A stretch of 62,681 bases of DNA from Sphingomonas hominis (GCF_013328205.1 NZ_JABULH010000009.1:1-62681); one strand, 5' to 3'; counted from the stretch's first letter, positions 24,577 to 34,786 are shown. Notes: generated by a model not told the origin, from the sequence alone. Translations and numbers: made by a program.

Positions 24577-27500
24577 TTAATGGAAATCGTGCGACTTGAA
24601 GCGCACGACGTCTTCAGGATCCATGCCCTCCGCATGGGGCGGCCAGTAGCAGTTGCGCGGCTCCGGGCTCCAATCTTTGTCGCCGCGGTCGGGCGAGCCG
24701 GGGTGCTGTGCGGCATCGCCGCGGCCGGTGCGATGCGGGAATGACATGTCGCCAACGCGGTGCAGAAGGTCGCCGTGGTCAACGATGCGGTCGCAGATGA
24801 CGTGGATCACCTCGCCCTCCTTCTGCACCCGCCCCTTCAGACCGACCATCGAAGCCGACATCACAGTGCGGCGCTGGGCCTCGAAGCGGTCGGGCCAGAG
24901 GATGCCGTTGGCGATGCCGGTCTCGTCCTCGATCGTGATGAACAGCACACCCTTGGCGGATCCGGGCTTCTGACGGACCAGGATGATGCCGGCGACCTCG
25001 ACGTGGCGGCCGTCGCGGACGCTGGCGAGATCCGCGCAGCGCGTCACGCCGCGGCGCGTCAACTCGTCGCGGACGAACGAAAGCGGATGTGCGCGGAGCG
25101 ACAGCTGCAGGTTGCGATAATCCTCGATCACCTCACGCCCGTCGGTGAGCGAACGGAGCTGCACCTCGGGCTCGATCCCCTCCGCACTCTGCGTCTCGGC
25201 CGCGCGGTCGGCTGCGGCGAACAGCGGTAGCGGTGCCTCGCCGAGCCCCCTCACCTTCCAGAGCCCCTGCCGGCGATCGGCGCCGAAGCTGTGGAAGGCG
25301 TCGCCGTCCGCCAGCTTCTCGATCGCGGCGCGCTGCGCGCCGGAGCGGCGCCACACGTCCTCGACGCTCTCGTAGGCCGTCGTGCTGCGCGCGGAGACGA
25401 TCTTTGCGCCGTCCGCGTTCGACAGCCCGCGGATCTGCCTGAGACCGAGCCGCACCGCCAGGTAGCGCCCGCGCGTCGGCTCGAGCGTGCAGTCCCAACG
25501 GCTGGCGTTAACGCAAGGAGGCCGCACCTCGACGCCATGCTCGCGCGCGTCGCGGACGATCTGCGCCGGAGCGTAGAAGCCCATCGGCTGCGCGTTCATC
25601 AGCGCGGCGCAGAACACGTCGGGATGGTGATGCTTCATCCAGCTGCTCGCGTAGGAGATCTTTGCGAAGCTGGCGGCGTGGCTCTCTGGGAAGCCGTAGG
25701 AGCCGAAGCCCTCGAGCTGGCGGAAGGTGCGCTCGGCGAACTCACGCGGGTAGCCGCGCGCAACCATGCCCTCGACCAGCTTCTCGCTGAAGTGGCTGAC
25801 CCCTCCGGTGAATTTGAAGGTGGCCATGGCGCGGCGCAGCTGGTCCGCCTCGGCCGGCGTAAATCCGGCGCCGACGATCGCCACCTTCATGGCCTGCTCC
25901 TGAAACAGCGGCACGCCGAGCGTCTTCTCGAGCACGGCGCGCAGCTCCGGCCGCGGGTACTCCGGCCGCTCCAGCCCCTCACGCCGGCGCAGATACGGGT
26001 GGACCATGTCGCCCTGGATTGGGCCCGGGCGCACGATCGCGACCTGGATGACGAGGTCGTAGAAGCGCCGCGGCTTCATGCGCGGCAGCATGCTCATCTG
26101 CGCGCGGCTCTCGATCTGGAAGGTGCCGAGCGTGTCCGCCTTCTGGATCATGGCATAGACGTCGGGATCGTCGTCCTGCAGGTCGGCCAGCCCGACGCGG
26201 ATGCCCTTGTCCTGCTCGAGCAGGTTGAAGGCGCGGTTCATGCAGCCAAGCATCCCCAAGCCGAGGACGTCGACCTTCATGAATTTGAGCGAGTCGATGT
26301 CGTCCTTGTCCCACTCGATGATCTGGCGATCTTCCATCGCCGCGGGCTCGATCGGCACCAGGTCGTCGAGGCGGTCGTGCGTCAGCACGAAGCCGCCCGG
26401 ATGCTGCGACATGTGGCGCGGCACGCCGATCAGTTTGCGCGCGAGGTCGAGCGTCAACCGCAGCCGGCGATCGGCGATGTCGAGGTTCAGCTCTTCAACT
26501 TGCTTCTCGCCAACACCCTCGGCCGACCAGCCCCACACAAGGCCGGCGAGCGAGGAGGTCAGATCCTCAGGAAGCCCGAGCGCCTTGCCAACGTCGCGCA
26601 CCGCGCCCCGCGCGCGGTATCGCGTCACGACCGCAGTCAGCGCGGCGCGGTCACGCCCGTAGGTCTCGTAGATCCACTGGATGATCTCCTCGCGGCGCTC
26701 ATGCTCGAAGTCGACGTCGATATCGGGCGGCTCGCGCCGTTCGCCCGACACGAAGCGCTCGAAGAGCAGCTCGTGCTTGATCGGGTCGATCGACGTGACG
26801 CCGAGGACGAAGCACACGCAGCTGTTGGCGGCCGAGCCGCGTCCCTGGCAGAGGATCCCGCGCCGGCGTGCCTCGCGCACGATCGCGTAGACGGTGAGGA
26901 AGTAGGGAGCATAGCCGAGCTCGCCGATCAGCCGCATCTCGTGCGCGATCTGGGTGGTGTAGGCTTCGGGCACGTTGCCGCCGAACATGCGCTCGACCGC
27001 CTCGGTCGCCAGCTTCTGCAAGGCCTCCTGCGCGGTCAGCCCCTCGATCAGACGCTCATGCGGGTATTGGTACGCCAGCTCGCCCAGGTCGAAGGTGCAG
27101 AGCTTGGCGATGTCGACGCTCGCCTGCAGCGCGTCGGGATAGGCGCGGAAGCGCCGGACCATCTCGTCCGGCGATTTCAGCGCGCGGTCGGCGTTCACCT
27201 CGCGGCGGTAGCCGAGCTCATCGACGGTGCATTTCTCGCGCACCGCCGTGACGACGTCCTGCAGGAGCCGTGCCTCGGGCGCGTGGTAGAGCACGTCGCC
27301 AGTGACGACCGCGCGCACGCCGGCGCCGCCCGCCTGCCGTGCCAGCGCGTCGATGCGGACCGCGTCGCCCGGCCGGCGCCGCTGGTAGAGCGCCATGTAG
27401 CCGCGGCGCCCGTAGACCGCCTTCAGGTCCTTCAGCGCCGCCAGGTTCTCCTCGTCTGCCTCGTGCGGCAGCAGGATGGCGATGACGCCCTCGGACCATG

Positions 27501-27840
27501 GCTCGAGGTCGTGCCAGTGGAGCAGACACCCGCCCTTCCCTGCGCGCTTCTTGCCGACGGTCAGCAGCCGCGTGATCCGCGACCAGGCGGGACGATCTAT
27601 CGGGTAGAGCAGCAGGCGACGGCCGCACGAGAGATCCACGCGCGTGCCCGCGATCGAGCGCACGCCCGTCGCCTTCTGCGCCTCCCATGCGCGCACGACG
27701 CCCCCGACCGTGCCGATGTCGCTGACGCCGATCGCAGGATAGCCGAGCAGCGCCGCGGCCGCGAACAGCTCCTCGGGAGACGACGCGCCGCGCAGCAGCG
27801 AGAAGTGGGTGAGCACCTGCAGCTCGACATAGTGGGTCAC
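24577..27840 (-). CDS. dnaE2: Error-prone DNA polymerase DnaE2 (ImuC)
   Basis: A 1087-residue C-family polymerase of the DnaE2 type, the translesion polymerase of the ImuA-ImuB-DnaE2 mutasome. The PHP domain starts at [18 protein letters not shown]; the palm contains Q-G-R-G-S-A-A-N-S and [12 protein letters not shown] (catalytic Asp pair); G-G-F-V-L-T and the OB fold ([18 protein letters not shown]) follow. The C-terminus ends in S-H-D-F-H, typical of DnaE2. Length is normal. The GTG start overlaps the imuB stop (GTGA). SOS control is expected from the LexA box before imuA. Confidence 0.97.
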   Translation of the reverse strand: MTHYVELQVLTHFSLLRGASSPEELFAAAALLGYPAIGVSDIGTVGGVVRAWEAQKATGVRSIAGTRVDLSCGRRLLLYPIDRPAWSRITRLLTVGKKRAGKGGCLLHWHDLEPWSEGVIAILLPHEADEENLAALKDLKAVYGRRGYMALYQRRRPGDAVRIDALARQAGGAGVRAVVTGDVLYHAPEARLLQDVVTAVREKCTVDELGYRREVNADRALKSPDEMVRRFRAYPDALQASVDIAKLCTFDLGELAYQYPHERLIEGLTAQEALQKLATEAVERMFGGNVPEAYTTQIAHEMRLIGELGYAPYFLTVYAIVREARRRGILCQGRGSAANSCVCFVLGVTSIDPIKHELLFERFVSGERREPPDIDVDFEHERREEIIQWIYETYGRDRAALTAVVTRYRARGAVRDVGKALGLPEDLTSSLAGLVWGWSAEGVGEKQVEELNLDIADRRLRLTLDLARKLIGVPRHMSQHPGGFVLTHDRLDDLVPIEPAAMEDRQIIEWDKDDIDSLKFMKVDVLGLGMLGCMNRAFNLLEQDKGIRVGLADLQDDDPDVYAMIQKADTLGTFQIESRAQMSMLPRMKPRRFYDLVIQVAIVRPGPIQGDMVHPYLRRREGLERPEYPRPELRAVLEKTLGVPLFQEQAMKVAIVGAGFTPAEADQLRRAMATFKFTGGVSHFSEKLVEGMVARGYPREFAERTFRQLEGFGSYGFPESHAASFAKISYASSWMKHHHPDVFCAALMNAQPMGFYAPAQIVRDAREHGVEVRPPCVNASRWDCTLEPTRGRYLAVRLGLRQIRGLSNADGAKIVSARSTTAYESVEDVWRRSGAQRAAIEKLADGDAFHSFGADRRQGLWKVRGLGEAPLPLFAAADRAAETQSAEGIEPEVQLRSLTDGREVIEDYRNLQLSLRAHPLSFVRDELTRRGVTRCADLASVRDGRHVEVAGIILVRQKPGSAKGVLFITIEDETGIANGILWPDRFEAQRRTVMSASMVGLKGRVQKEGEVIHVICDRIVDHGDLLHRVGDMSFPHRTGRGDAAQHPGSPDRGDKDWSPEPRNCYWPPHAEGMDPEDVVRFKSHDFH

Positions 27841-29621
27841 CCGAAGACCCCGTGCATCCACCAGCTAAGGTCGCCGGTATCCTCCTCGAAGCCGTCGCCG
27901 CGGCGGAACACCCAATAGCGGCCGCCCGCATCGTCCTCGACGCGGTAATAGTCGCGCACCGCCCACACCTCGGCGTCGCGGCGCCACCACTCGCCATGGA
28001 CCCGCTCGGGACCATCGCCGGCGACGATCTTGTAGGTCTTGCCGCGCCACTCGAAGCGGCGAGGCGGCTGGTCGGGCATTAGCGCCATCACGCGCGCAAG
28101 CGGCTCGGGTCGCGCGAAAAGGCGGATCGGTCGCGGCCACTTTGGCCAGGGGCCAGGCGTTTCGTTTGGGTCGGAGCGGGCGACGGCTCGCTCCGGCACA
28201 TGGCTCTCGACTGGCGCCACGCGGAAGACGGCGCGCGGACCGATCCTGCCGGCGATGACGTCGACTAGGCGCGCGGAGTCCCGCACCAGCGTCTCGCCGG
28301 CGAGCACGGCGCCGAGGTCGACCGCATCAAGCAGCTCGGTATGCGGGGCGACGAGCCAGAACTGCTCGAGCCCCATGCCCGGGTCGATCCGCTCGATCTT
28401 GAGCTTCAGCAGCCGCAGCAAGTGCGGCACCTCGCGCGTCGGCCGCGACGTGCCGACGGCGACCACCTGCTCGGTGCCGTCGACGCGCAGGCCGGTGAGC
28501 CGCAGCGCGCGCGCGCCGAGCCCGCGCTCCTGCAGCACGCCGGCGAGATCGCGCAGGAGGTCGCCCATGACCTGCTCGATCGCCTCGGCCGTGCCGATCG
28601 GCTCTAGCAGCCGGCGCTCGACGAGCGGCACGTCGGCGTCCTCGCGCGGGGTGATCGGCTCCGCGACCGCGCCCAGCGCCTGGTCGAGCCGCGTGATCGC
28701 CGGCAGGCCAAGCCGGCGCGCGAGCGGCCCGCGCGCGACCGGCAGGAGATCCGCGACTGTCTCGAAGCCGAAGCGCCGCGCGGCGCTGAGTGCGCTCGGA
28801 GCAAGCCGTAGTGCCACGATCGGCAGCGGCGCGAGTGCACTGGCAGTCGCGCCCGGCTCGGCGCGGATGAGGTCGCCGCGGCCGTAGCGCGCGAGCGCGT
28901 GCGCCGCGCCGGGCGTGTCGGCGACCGCAACGCGTGCCGTGAAGCCTGCCCGCCTGCAGAAGGCGATCAGACGCCGGCAGAAGCGCTCTTCACCGCCATG
29001 CAGGTGCTCACAGCCCGCGAGGTCGATCCAGAGACCATCGCTTGGGCTGACCGCCGCGATCGGCGACCAACGGCGCACTGCCAGCAGGGCAAGGCGGTCG
29101 AGCAGCGCTGCGTCGGCCTGCGGCTCGGCCGGGCGGAAATCGAGATCCGAGACGAGCGCGCGCGCGTGGGTCGCCGCCATGCCCGGATGCACGCCGAGCG
29201 CACGCGCGCCGTCACAGGCGGCGACCACCTCTTCGCGCCGGCCGACCTTGTCGATCAGCGCCAGCGGCGCGTGCTCGAGCGGCTTGGTGGCGGGCACGCT
29301 GATGCGCGGCGCGGGCGTCGCCGCCTTGTAGGGGTGACTGGCAGCTTCGGAGCGCCGGCCGAGCTCGCGCATAGGCGGCTGCGCGTGGGTCGGCAGTGCG
29401 GCGATCTGCGCCTCGACGTCGCCGCGCGACGGCATGCCTTCCCGCGCCCACCGCGCACCTGATCGCCATCCTCCGCCCCGCGGCACCGAACAGGCGCCGG
29501 GGTCGTCGTCTACCGGCAGCTCGAGGACAGGCCTTTCAGGCTGCCGCGAAGCGGACCGTTCCAGCCGCCTCAGCCGCTCCACGGCCAAGCTCGGCAGGAA
29601 CAGCGAGACGACCCGTCTCAT
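27837..29621 (-). CDS. imuB: ImuB, Y-family polymerase-like mutagenesis protein
   Basis: A 594-residue DinB-like protein that links DnaE2 to the beta clamp. [15 protein letters not shown] is the usual N-terminus, followed by [14 protein letters not shown] and [15 protein letters not shown]. Known ImuB proteins lack the catalytic acidic residues of Y-family polymerases, which fits here. G-L-E-Q-F-W-L-V-A and the C-terminal [18 protein letters not shown] are family hallmarks. The ATG follows GGAGGG at 6 nt and overlaps imuA by about 86 nt in another frame. Confidence 0.95.
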   Translation of the reverse strand: MRRVVSLFLPSLAVERLRRLERSASRQPERPVLELPVDDDPGACSVPRGGGWRSGARWAREGMPSRGDVEAQIAALPTHAQPPMRELGRRSEAASHPYKAATPAPRISVPATKPLEHAPLALIDKVGRREEVVAACDGARALGVHPGMAATHARALVSDLDFRPAEPQADAALLDRLALLAVRRWSPIAAVSPSDGLWIDLAGCEHLHGGEERFCRRLIAFCRRAGFTARVAVADTPGAAHALARYGRGDLIRAEPGATASALAPLPIVALRLAPSALSAARRFGFETVADLLPVARGPLARRLGLPAITRLDQALGAVAEPITPREDADVPLVERRLLEPIGTAEAIEQVMGDLLRDLAGVLQERGLGARALRLTGLRVDGTEQVVAVGTSRPTREVPHLLRLLKLKIERIDPGMGLEQFWLVAPHTELLDAVDLGAVLAGETLVRDSARLVDVIAGRIGPRAVFRVAPVESHVPERAVARSDPNETPGPWPKWPRPIRLFARPEPLARVMALMPDQPPRRFEWRGKTYKIVAGDGPERVHGEWWRRDAEVWAVRDYYRVEDDAGGRYWVFRRGDGFEEDTGDLSWWMHGVFG

Positions 29622-30297
29622 CGCTGCCCTCCACAATCAGGGAGAAGCCCTCACCTCCACGCTGGCGGACGCACTCGACCGACCATCTCGCTCTTCCCAC
29701 ACCCGCGACACCCAACCGCTCGGACGGCGCGGCACCGATCCGCCAGCGCGTCCACGCGGCGGACGGCTCGGCAAACACGTCCTGGTTGAGGCCGCGCGCG
29801 CGGCGCAGCAGCAGCACCGGCATGTCGGCGTCGGCCGCGACGAGCTGCAGCCGGCGCGTGGCTACCATCGAGACCTTGCTCGCCTCTGCCACGATCGCAG
29901 CCGGCGTGCCGTCCCGCACCGCATCCTCGACTACGGCCAAGAGCGCGGCATCGTCGCGCGGCTGCGCGTAGATCACGTTGGCGGAGGGAAGCCCGGCCTG
30001 CTCGAGGGCGGGAGCGTAGAGGTCAGCCCTGCAGCTGGCCCATAGCACTGGACCGCCGGCCCCCGCCGCCTCGCGTGCGGCGATGCCGGCGAGGAAGAGC
30101 GTTGTAGCGGCATCGTCGACCAGCGCGGCGCTCCGCGCAGTCGCCTCGTGCAGCGCGCCGGCTCGCAAGCCCCCTGCCCCGAGCCGGCTGTCGAGCGCGT
30201 CCACGCCGAACGGCATGACGCGATAGTCAGCAGCAGGCGTAGCGATCGTCCGCAGATGCGCTATGCTGGTCGGCAGGGAATCAAGGGCGGCGGACAT
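29536..30297 (-). CDS. imuA: ImuA, RecA-like mutasome protein
   Basis: A 253-residue RecA/SulA-like protein, the first gene of the imuA-imuB-dnaE2 cassette. V-D-A-L-D-S-R-L-G-A-G-G-L-R-A-G-A-L-H-E corresponds to the region before Walker A in RecA; no intact GxxxxGKT loop is seen, as usual for ImuA. G-P-V-L-W-A-S and R-R-L-Q-L-V-A-A-D lie in the core. In other bacteria ImuA interacts with RecA and ImuB and is needed for DNA-damage-induced mutagenesis. A canonical LexA box sits 20-34 nt upstream of the ATG. Confidence 0.92.
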   Translation of the reverse strand: MSAALDSLPTSIAHLRTIATPAADYRVMPFGVDALDSRLGAGGLRAGALHEATARSAALVDDAATTLFLAGIAAREAAGAGGPVLWASCRADLYAPALEQAGLPSANVIYAQPRDDAALLAVVEDAVRDGTPAAIVAEASKVSMVATRRLQLVAADADMPVLLLRRARGLNQDVFAEPSAAWTRWRIGAAPSERLGVAGVGRARWSVECVRQRGGEGFSLIVEGSDETGRLAVPAELGRGAAEAAGTVRFAAA

Positions 30298-30316
30298 AAG
30301 GGACTAGACTCTACTC

Positions 30317-30331
30317 GTTCCCTCTATGTTC
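30317..30331. promoter_or_regulatory. LexA box of the imuA-imuB-dnaE2 operon
   Basis: GTTC-CCTCTAT-GTTC is an exact match to the alphaproteobacterial LexA operator GTTC-N7-GTTC. It lies directly upstream of imuA, where it would overlap the promoter. DNA damage should relieve repression of the whole mutagenesis operon. Confidence 0.88.
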
Positions 30332-30377
30332 CGTTAAGGGGTTCCATCCGTCAACCCGATTTCCAGCTGTCCCCGCG

Positions 30378-31346
30378 TCAGCTCGTCGCAGATACCCCGA
30401 CCATCCTGCTTTCGATCGCGACCGGACCGGCACCGGGCTGCTTCGCTCGCCGGAGTTGCGCCTGGGCGGCTTCCACCAGCTCTTGCGGCGGACGGCTGCG
30501 GCTCGCTGCAACGCCGGCAGAGAGCGAGATGCGGCCAAGCGGCTCATCGCTCTCGCGCACCTTCATCTCGCGTGCTCCGATCGCCTCGCATGCCTCGGTG
30601 ACCATCTCGCCAGCGGCACGCAGGTCCATTCCCTCGATGAGCAGCGCGAAGGTGCCGCCTTCCCAGCGACTGACGAGGTGGCTGCGGCAATGATCGGCGA
30701 GCGCGCGCGCCACGACCTTCAAGAGGCGGTCACCGACTGCTGCCGAGTGGCTCTCGTTGATGCCGCGAAGGCCATCGACGTCGACGAGTGCGACGCAGAC
30801 TGGATTCCGTAAGTCGCCCGCGAGGCGGTCCTCGAAGCCCTTCCTGTTTGTCAGGCCCGTCAGCGGGTCGTGCTGCCCTGCTGCCTGCAGAGCCGCCAGC
30901 TCGGCGCGGATCTGGCGCGCGCGGGCCGCAGCCTGCGCGAAACTTGCTTCTGCGCTCTCTGCTCGGCGGAGCATGGTCGCGAGCAGCGGGCCGACCGTCG
31001 CTCCTGGTTCATCCAGCAGCGCCGCGGACGCGGTGACCAGCTCGCGGCTGAGATCGGTCGTGATCGTCATCGCGTCTCCGACGACGTCCATGACCCGCAG
31101 AGTGATGTGATCGAGCTCGGGCGCTACGTTCGCGGGCGCGGCAGGCCGTAGCTGAAGCACCTGCTCTTCGGTCAGGCGGACACCGCCGTCGATCGCGCCG
31201 TCGACGCGTTCGCGCAGCTGCGTGTCCTCGCCGCTCAGGTACTCGTGGGCGAAGGCATAGTGGTCTGGGGTGTGAGCGAGACGGTGACGATCAAGGAAGA
31301 CGAGGACCTCGGCTCCGCCTTGCGGCCGCTTACGTCGATCTACCAT
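30378..31346 (-). CDS. GGDEF-domain protein with degenerate active site
   Basis: A 322-residue protein with a helical N-terminal half (about 160 residues, no transmembrane segment) and a C-terminal GGDEF domain. The domain start D-P-L-T-G-L-T-N-R-K-G-F is canonical, and V-D-V-D-G-L-R-G-I-N is the usual metal/base region. The signature is altered: S-R-W-E-G-G-T-F-A-L-L instead of RxGGDEF, so diguanylate cyclase activity is unlikely. It may bind c-di-GMP or GTP, or act as a scaffold. TGAGG and GGAGG precede the ATG. It ends 46 nt before the LexA box, upstream of imuA on the same strand. Confidence 0.88.
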   Translation of the reverse strand: MVDRRKRPQGGAEVLVFLDRHRLAHTPDHYAFAHEYLSGEDTQLRERVDGAIDGGVRLTEEQVLQLRPAAPANVAPELDHITLRVMDVVGDAMTITTDLSRELVTASAALLDEPGATVGPLLATMLRRAESAEASFAQAAARARQIRAELAALQAAGQHDPLTGLTNRKGFEDRLAGDLRNPVCVALVDVDGLRGINESHSAAVGDRLLKVVARALADHCRSHLVSRWEGGTFALLIEGMDLRAAGEMVTEACEAIGAREMKVRESDEPLGRISLSAGVAASRSRPPQELVEAAQAQLRRAKQPGAGPVAIESRMVGVSATS

Positions 31347-31403
31347 CCTCAGCCTCCGTCGTGGCGCCTGGTTCCTCCCCTGCCTGTGCGGATAAGCTAG
31401 CGA

Positions 31404-31580
31404 TTACAGATCGATGTTACGATCCTTCATCGCCTCCGCAGCCAGGTCGCCGATCGGACCGACGCCTCCGACCGTCTCGAAAACGACGGTGACGTCGTGA
31501 TCGTCGAGCTTCGACAGCATCAGCTTGACGGCGCTGGTGCCCGCCTCATCCAGCACAGTCGTTGTGTCGTCGCTCGCCAT
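31404..31580 (-). CDS. Small hypothetical protein
   Basis: A 58-residue acidic protein with one predicted beta-rich core (D-V-T-V-V-F-E-T-V-G-G-V) and no membrane segment. The chosen ATG (M-A-S-D-D-T-T) has only a weak purine-rich site. It is divergent from the HU gene, with 39 nt between the starts. No family recognised. Confidence 0.5.
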   Translation of the reverse strand: MASDDTTTVLDEAGTSAVKLMLSKLDDHDVTVVFETVGGVGPIGDLAAEAMKDRNIDL

Positions 31581-31619
31581 CGGTAAGGTCCCCACGCTTT
31601 CAAAGGGAGTATGACTAGC

Positions 31620-31889
31620 ATGAACGTTGGTGAGCTGGCCAAGGGCGTCGCGGCTGCAACGGGTACGAGCGAGGCGGACGCGAAGAAGACGATCACCGCG
31701 GTGTTCGACCAGATCGCGGCTGCGGCTGCGAAGGGAGAAGAGGTCTCGATCAATGGCTTCGGCAAGTTCACCGTCAAGGACCGGCCGGAGCGCGAGGGCC
31801 GCAACCCGTCGACCGGCGAGAGCATGACGATCGCTGCGTCGAAGAAGGTCGCCTTCACGGCCGCCAAGGGCCTGAAGGACAAGCTGTAA
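31620..31889 (+). CDS. HU-family DNA-binding protein
   Basis: An 89-residue histone-like protein of the HU/IHF family. M-N-V-G-E-L-A-K-G-V-A is the N-terminal helix, E-V-S-I-N-G-F-G-K-F-T-V leads into the arm with R-P-E-R-E-G-R-N-P-S-T-G-E (the usual GRNPxTG), and K-K-V-A-F-T-A-A-K-G-L-K-D-K-L ends the protein. The second ATG (31620) is preferred because GGGAG lies 10 nt upstream. It bends DNA non-specifically. This is probably an accessory copy carried with the element. Confidence 0.93.
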   Translation: MNVGELAKGVAAATGTSEADAKKTITAVFDQIAAAAAKGEEVSINGFGKFTVKDRPEREGRNPSTGESMTIAASKKVAFTAAKGLKDKL

Positions 31890-31937
31890 GGCATGCGCGC
31901 CGGCGGGTTAGCTCGTCGGTGCCAATAGGAGGCGCGG

Positions 31938-32564
31938 ATGTGCAATCGGTATCGGCTCACGGCCAAGCAGGCCGAGGTGATGGCGACGTTCGGCATCCGG
32001 CCGCCCTATGAACCGGACGAGACCTTCCCCGCTGGCGACATCTTCCCGACGGGCAAGAAGACGCCCTTCTATGGCGCTGTGATCGTGAAGGATGGCGACG
32101 ATCGCCGGGTCGAGCGCATGGAGTGGGGCGTGCCGACGCAGGTGCCCAGCAAGCGCGATCCATCGGTCAAGCTGACCAAATACGTGACCAACGTACGCAA
32201 TCTCAGCTCCAGCTTCTGGCGATCGATGCTGACTACGCCGGCGCGACGCTGCCTGGTGCCAGTGACATCGTTCTCCGAGTACGGGCTCGCTCCCGGGGAG
32301 GATGGTAAGAAGCCGTTGCACTGGTTTGACATACCGAGCCGGCCCATCTTCGCATTCGCGGGCATTTGGCGCCCGACCGAGCGCGGCAACGCCTATGGGT
32401 TCCTGACAACGGAGCCTAACGCGATCGTGGCTCCTATCCACCCCAAAGCGATGCCCGTGGTAATACACGACGACGATTATGATCGTTGGCTTTCTGCGCC
32501 ATGGGACGATGTTGCCGATGTTGTGGCGCCGTATCCATCACAGCTTATGACTGTGTCCACATAA
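31938..32564 (+). CDS. SRAP-domain protein (HMCES/YedK-like)
   Basis: A 208-residue SOS-response-associated peptidase. Cys2 after the initiator Met is the residue that cross-links abasic sites in single-stranded DNA in this family. M-C-N-R-Y, Glu in T-S-F-S-E-Y-G, and His in P-I-H-P-K-A-M-P-V-V complete the active site. A-R-R-C-L-V-P is the usual core. Genes of this family are commonly found near imuA-imuB-dnaE2, as here, linking damage shielding to mutagenesis. A GGAGG-type site (taggaggcg) lies about 8 nt upstream of the ATG. Confidence 0.93.
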   Translation: MCNRYRLTAKQAEVMATFGIRPPYEPDETFPAGDIFPTGKKTPFYGAVIVKDGDDRRVERMEWGVPTQVPSKRDPSVKLTKYVTNVRNLSSSFWRSMLTTPARRCLVPVTSFSEYGLAPGEDGKKPLHWFDIPSRPIFAFAGIWRPTERGNAYGFLTTEPNAIVAPIHPKAMPVVIHDDDYDRWLSAPWDDVADVVAPYPSQLMTVST

Positions 32565-32665
32565 AATCCAAGTCTGACATGCTGCTTTAGCTGCCTGATC
32601 GCCCATACTTTCGATTACCGTGACCATCATAGAGGGGCTCATCAGGACGTTTCAGAGTTGTAACT

Positions 32666-33316
32666 ATGTTTGTACTAGATATGACGTTTATTGATCCTCC
32701 TAAGCTAAGACTCGATTTCGTGCGGGACGTCGTCACCGAACACGTGGGCTACGAAAAGGGATCCAACGAGCGAGAGTTGGGACCGGGCGCTACGGGTATC
32801 ATCTCTACGATTGGCCCCTTTCTCGTCGACCGGTTCGCAGCGGGCTTGCGGTGCATCGTCACCGGAACAGACCGGAATTTCGTGGAGCAAAAGATCTCCG
32901 TTGGCCGCGTTCTCGCGCAACCTTGGAAACGAGACAGAGTGGCGACTGCACTCCAATTGCGAGAGCAAGGGCTCCCGCCTCGCATAGCTGTCACACGAGT
33001 ACGGCTAGCGGGGCACGACGACTTTTTCCTGGTGGTGGACGGTTGTCACAGAACCTACGCTGCGCGCCGGTGGGGCGACGACCTGATCGAGGCACAAATT
33101 CAGGGAACCTCCTTTTGCGATGCAAGGGCATACGGCCTCAAGGGAACCAAGCTTGTCAGGGGCTGGGGCTCGACCGGTATCCACGTCAGTCCGGAGAAGC
33201 CGCTTGGGCCGGAGGTCGATGCAGAGGCATCAAGAGTGCCCTATGATATTGCAATAATCCTTAATGCCTTAGGTGCTCATGGGGAGGCAGACTCTCCGAC
33301 GTTCTCGTTTGGCTGA
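32666..33316 (+). CDS. ParB/sulfiredoxin-like domain protein
   Basis: A 216-residue protein of unknown function. The segment I-A-V-T-R-V-R-L-A-G-H-D-D-F-F-L-V-V-D then D-G-C-H-R-T-Y-A-A-R-R-W-G resembles the ParB/Srx fold, whose D-G-x-H-R motif binds nucleotide. No HTH follows, so it is not a partition protein. G+C is lower than in flanking genes, as in the CD-NTase operon 160 nt downstream. It has no good ribosome site; a second ATG at 32681 is possible. It may belong to the defence island or be an independent cargo gene. Confidence 0.5.
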   Translation: MFVLDMTFIDPPKLRLDFVRDVVTEHVGYEKGSNERELGPGATGIISTIGPFLVDRFAAGLRCIVTGTDRNFVEQKISVGRVLAQPWKRDRVATALQLREQGLPPRIAVTRVRLAGHDDFFLVVDGCHRTYAARRWGDDLIEAQIQGTSFCDARAYGLKGTKLVRGWGSTGIHVSPEKPLGPEVDAEASRVPYDIAIILNALGAHGEADSPTFSFG

Positions 33317-33472
33317 AGGTTGGATTGATGCCACTGTCCGCTAAAGCCTCTCGCGCGATTGCTCCACGAGGTCGTTACGGGGGTTGAACAAATCGGGACC
33401 GCGACCCATCTTTCCCTATAACGACAGCGCTTTGGTGGGGGCACCAGTCCGGCGCAGCAACGGGAGGCTACC

Positions 33473-34786
33473 ATCAGCAGGGCGGACGATTTCAAGACAC
33501 TGTTTTCGAACATTGCGATCGACAACGAGGCCACAATTTCATCCCGCTACGGCGAAGTTACGAGGGCATGCAACCTTCAATTTCGCGATACAGACAGCCG
33601 AACGGATAACAGCCTTCAGGTAGGCTCCTATGGTCGCTGGACCGCCATCCGCGGTATCTCCGACCTGGATATGCTCTACATCATGCCTAGCGGCAAATGG
33701 GAACGCTATAAGGACAAGCCATATCAGCTACTACGCGACACAGCTGACGCAATTCAGGCTAGGTATGCCAGCACGACTGTCTACGTGGATACCCTCGTTG
33801 TTGTTTGTCAGTATCAGAACTTCAAGATCGAGGTTCAGCCTGTCTTCGAAGATGAGGAGGGATTCTGGTATCCTCACACGAAGGGGCAGGGCTGCTACCG
33901 TCTGACTAGGCCACGTCCAGAACTGGCGACTACCCAGCAGGTCAACACCGACAAGAATGGCAACCTTCGTCGTTTAGCCAAAATGACGCGGGCCTGGAAA
34001 AATAAGCATGGCGTTGCTATGGGCGGCTTACTCATTGATACTCTAGCGCACAACTTTTTGGTTTCCCGGACTGAATACGACAAGACATCGTTGAACTCCT
34101 GCGCTCAGATGATGCGGGACTTTCTATCATTCCTGTTGGAAGAGCCAAAAAAAGATCGCTACGCCGCCCTTGGTAGCGGTCAGCACGTCAAGGTTCGCAA
34201 AGCATTTCAGAGCAAGGCGAAGAAGGGATTGGCACTCGCGGATAAGGCCCTTGAGGCCGGCGAGGACAGTAAGGCGAACACCCGGTGGCGAAAGTTATTT
34301 GGTCGCGCATATCCCCTGTCCGCCACCACAGAGGTCCGAAAGGCCCAGCTTACTGAGGCGGGCTACACGGCTGACAATACCGAGGAGTTTATCGAGGACC
34401 AGTTCCCCGTCGATATCCGGTACTCTCTACGTTTGGAGTGCGAGATAAAACAGAGTGGCTTCCGTACAGTCTTTCTGCGTGCGATGCGTGGCTTCAACGC
34501 AAGACGACCAAACGTTTATAAGTCTAAGTCACTTCGCTTCTACATCGACGAGGAAGACATTAAGGGCGTCTATCACGTTTATTGGAAGGTGCTGAACCGA
34601 GGTCCAGAAGCGATCCGCAGGAACATCATTCGTGGTCAGATTGTCCCTGATAGCGGCAACAAGACTAAGCGGGAGACATCGGACTTCCGCGGTGAGCATG
34701 TCGTTGATTGCTACGCAGTCCAAGACGGGGTTGTCGTTGCTAAGGATCGCATCCACGTTCCCATCGTAGACGAGAGTGAAAAGTGA
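33473..34786 (+). CDS. CBASS CD-NTase (cGAS/DncV-like nucleotidyltransferase), ATC start
   Basis: A 437-residue nucleotidyltransferase of the CD-NTase (SMODS) type, predicted to make a cyclic oligonucleotide alarm on phage infection. The catalytic signature is V-G-S-Y-G-R-W-T then I-S-D-L-D-M-L-Y, with the third acidic residue probably in K-I-E-V-Q-P-V-F. A nucleotide-binding helical domain follows, and a C-terminal beta-rich extension (D-I-K-G-V-Y-H-V-Y-W-K-V-L-N-R-G) is of the adenylyl/guanylyl sensor type. The frame has no ATG, GTG or TTG from its upstream stop (33419) until after the catalytic Asp residues. The only well-placed codon is ATC at 33473, 5 nt after GGAGG. It is coupled to the SLATT effector by TGATG. 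Low G+C suggests recent acquisition. Confidence 0.85.
   Translation: MSRADDFKTLFSNIAIDNEATISSRYGEVTRACNLQFRDTDSRTDNSLQVGSYGRWTAIRGISDLDMLYIMPSGKWERYKDKPYQLLRDTADAIQARYASTTVYVDTLVVVCQYQNFKIEVQPVFEDEEGFWYPHTKGQGCYRLTRPRPELATTQQVNTDKNGNLRRLAKMTRAWKNKHGVAMGGLLIDTLAHNFLVSRTEYDKTSLNSCAQMMRDFLSFLLEEPKKDRYAALGSGQHVKVRKAFQSKAKKGLALADKALEAGEDSKANTRWRKLFGRAYPLSATTEVRKAQLTEAGYTADNTEEFIEDQFPVDIRYSLRLECEIKQSGFRTVFLRAMRGFNARRPNVYKSKSLRFYIDEEDIKGVYHVYWKVLNRGPEAIRRNIIRGQIVPDSGNKTKRETSDFRGEHVVDCYAVQDGVVVAKDRIHVPIVDESEK

Noticed and set aside
25291-27918. 875-codon open frame on the plus strand opposite dnaE2
   Set aside because: It is a GC-rich antisense shadow: no homology-like motifs, no ribosome site, and dnaE2 on the other strand is unambiguous.
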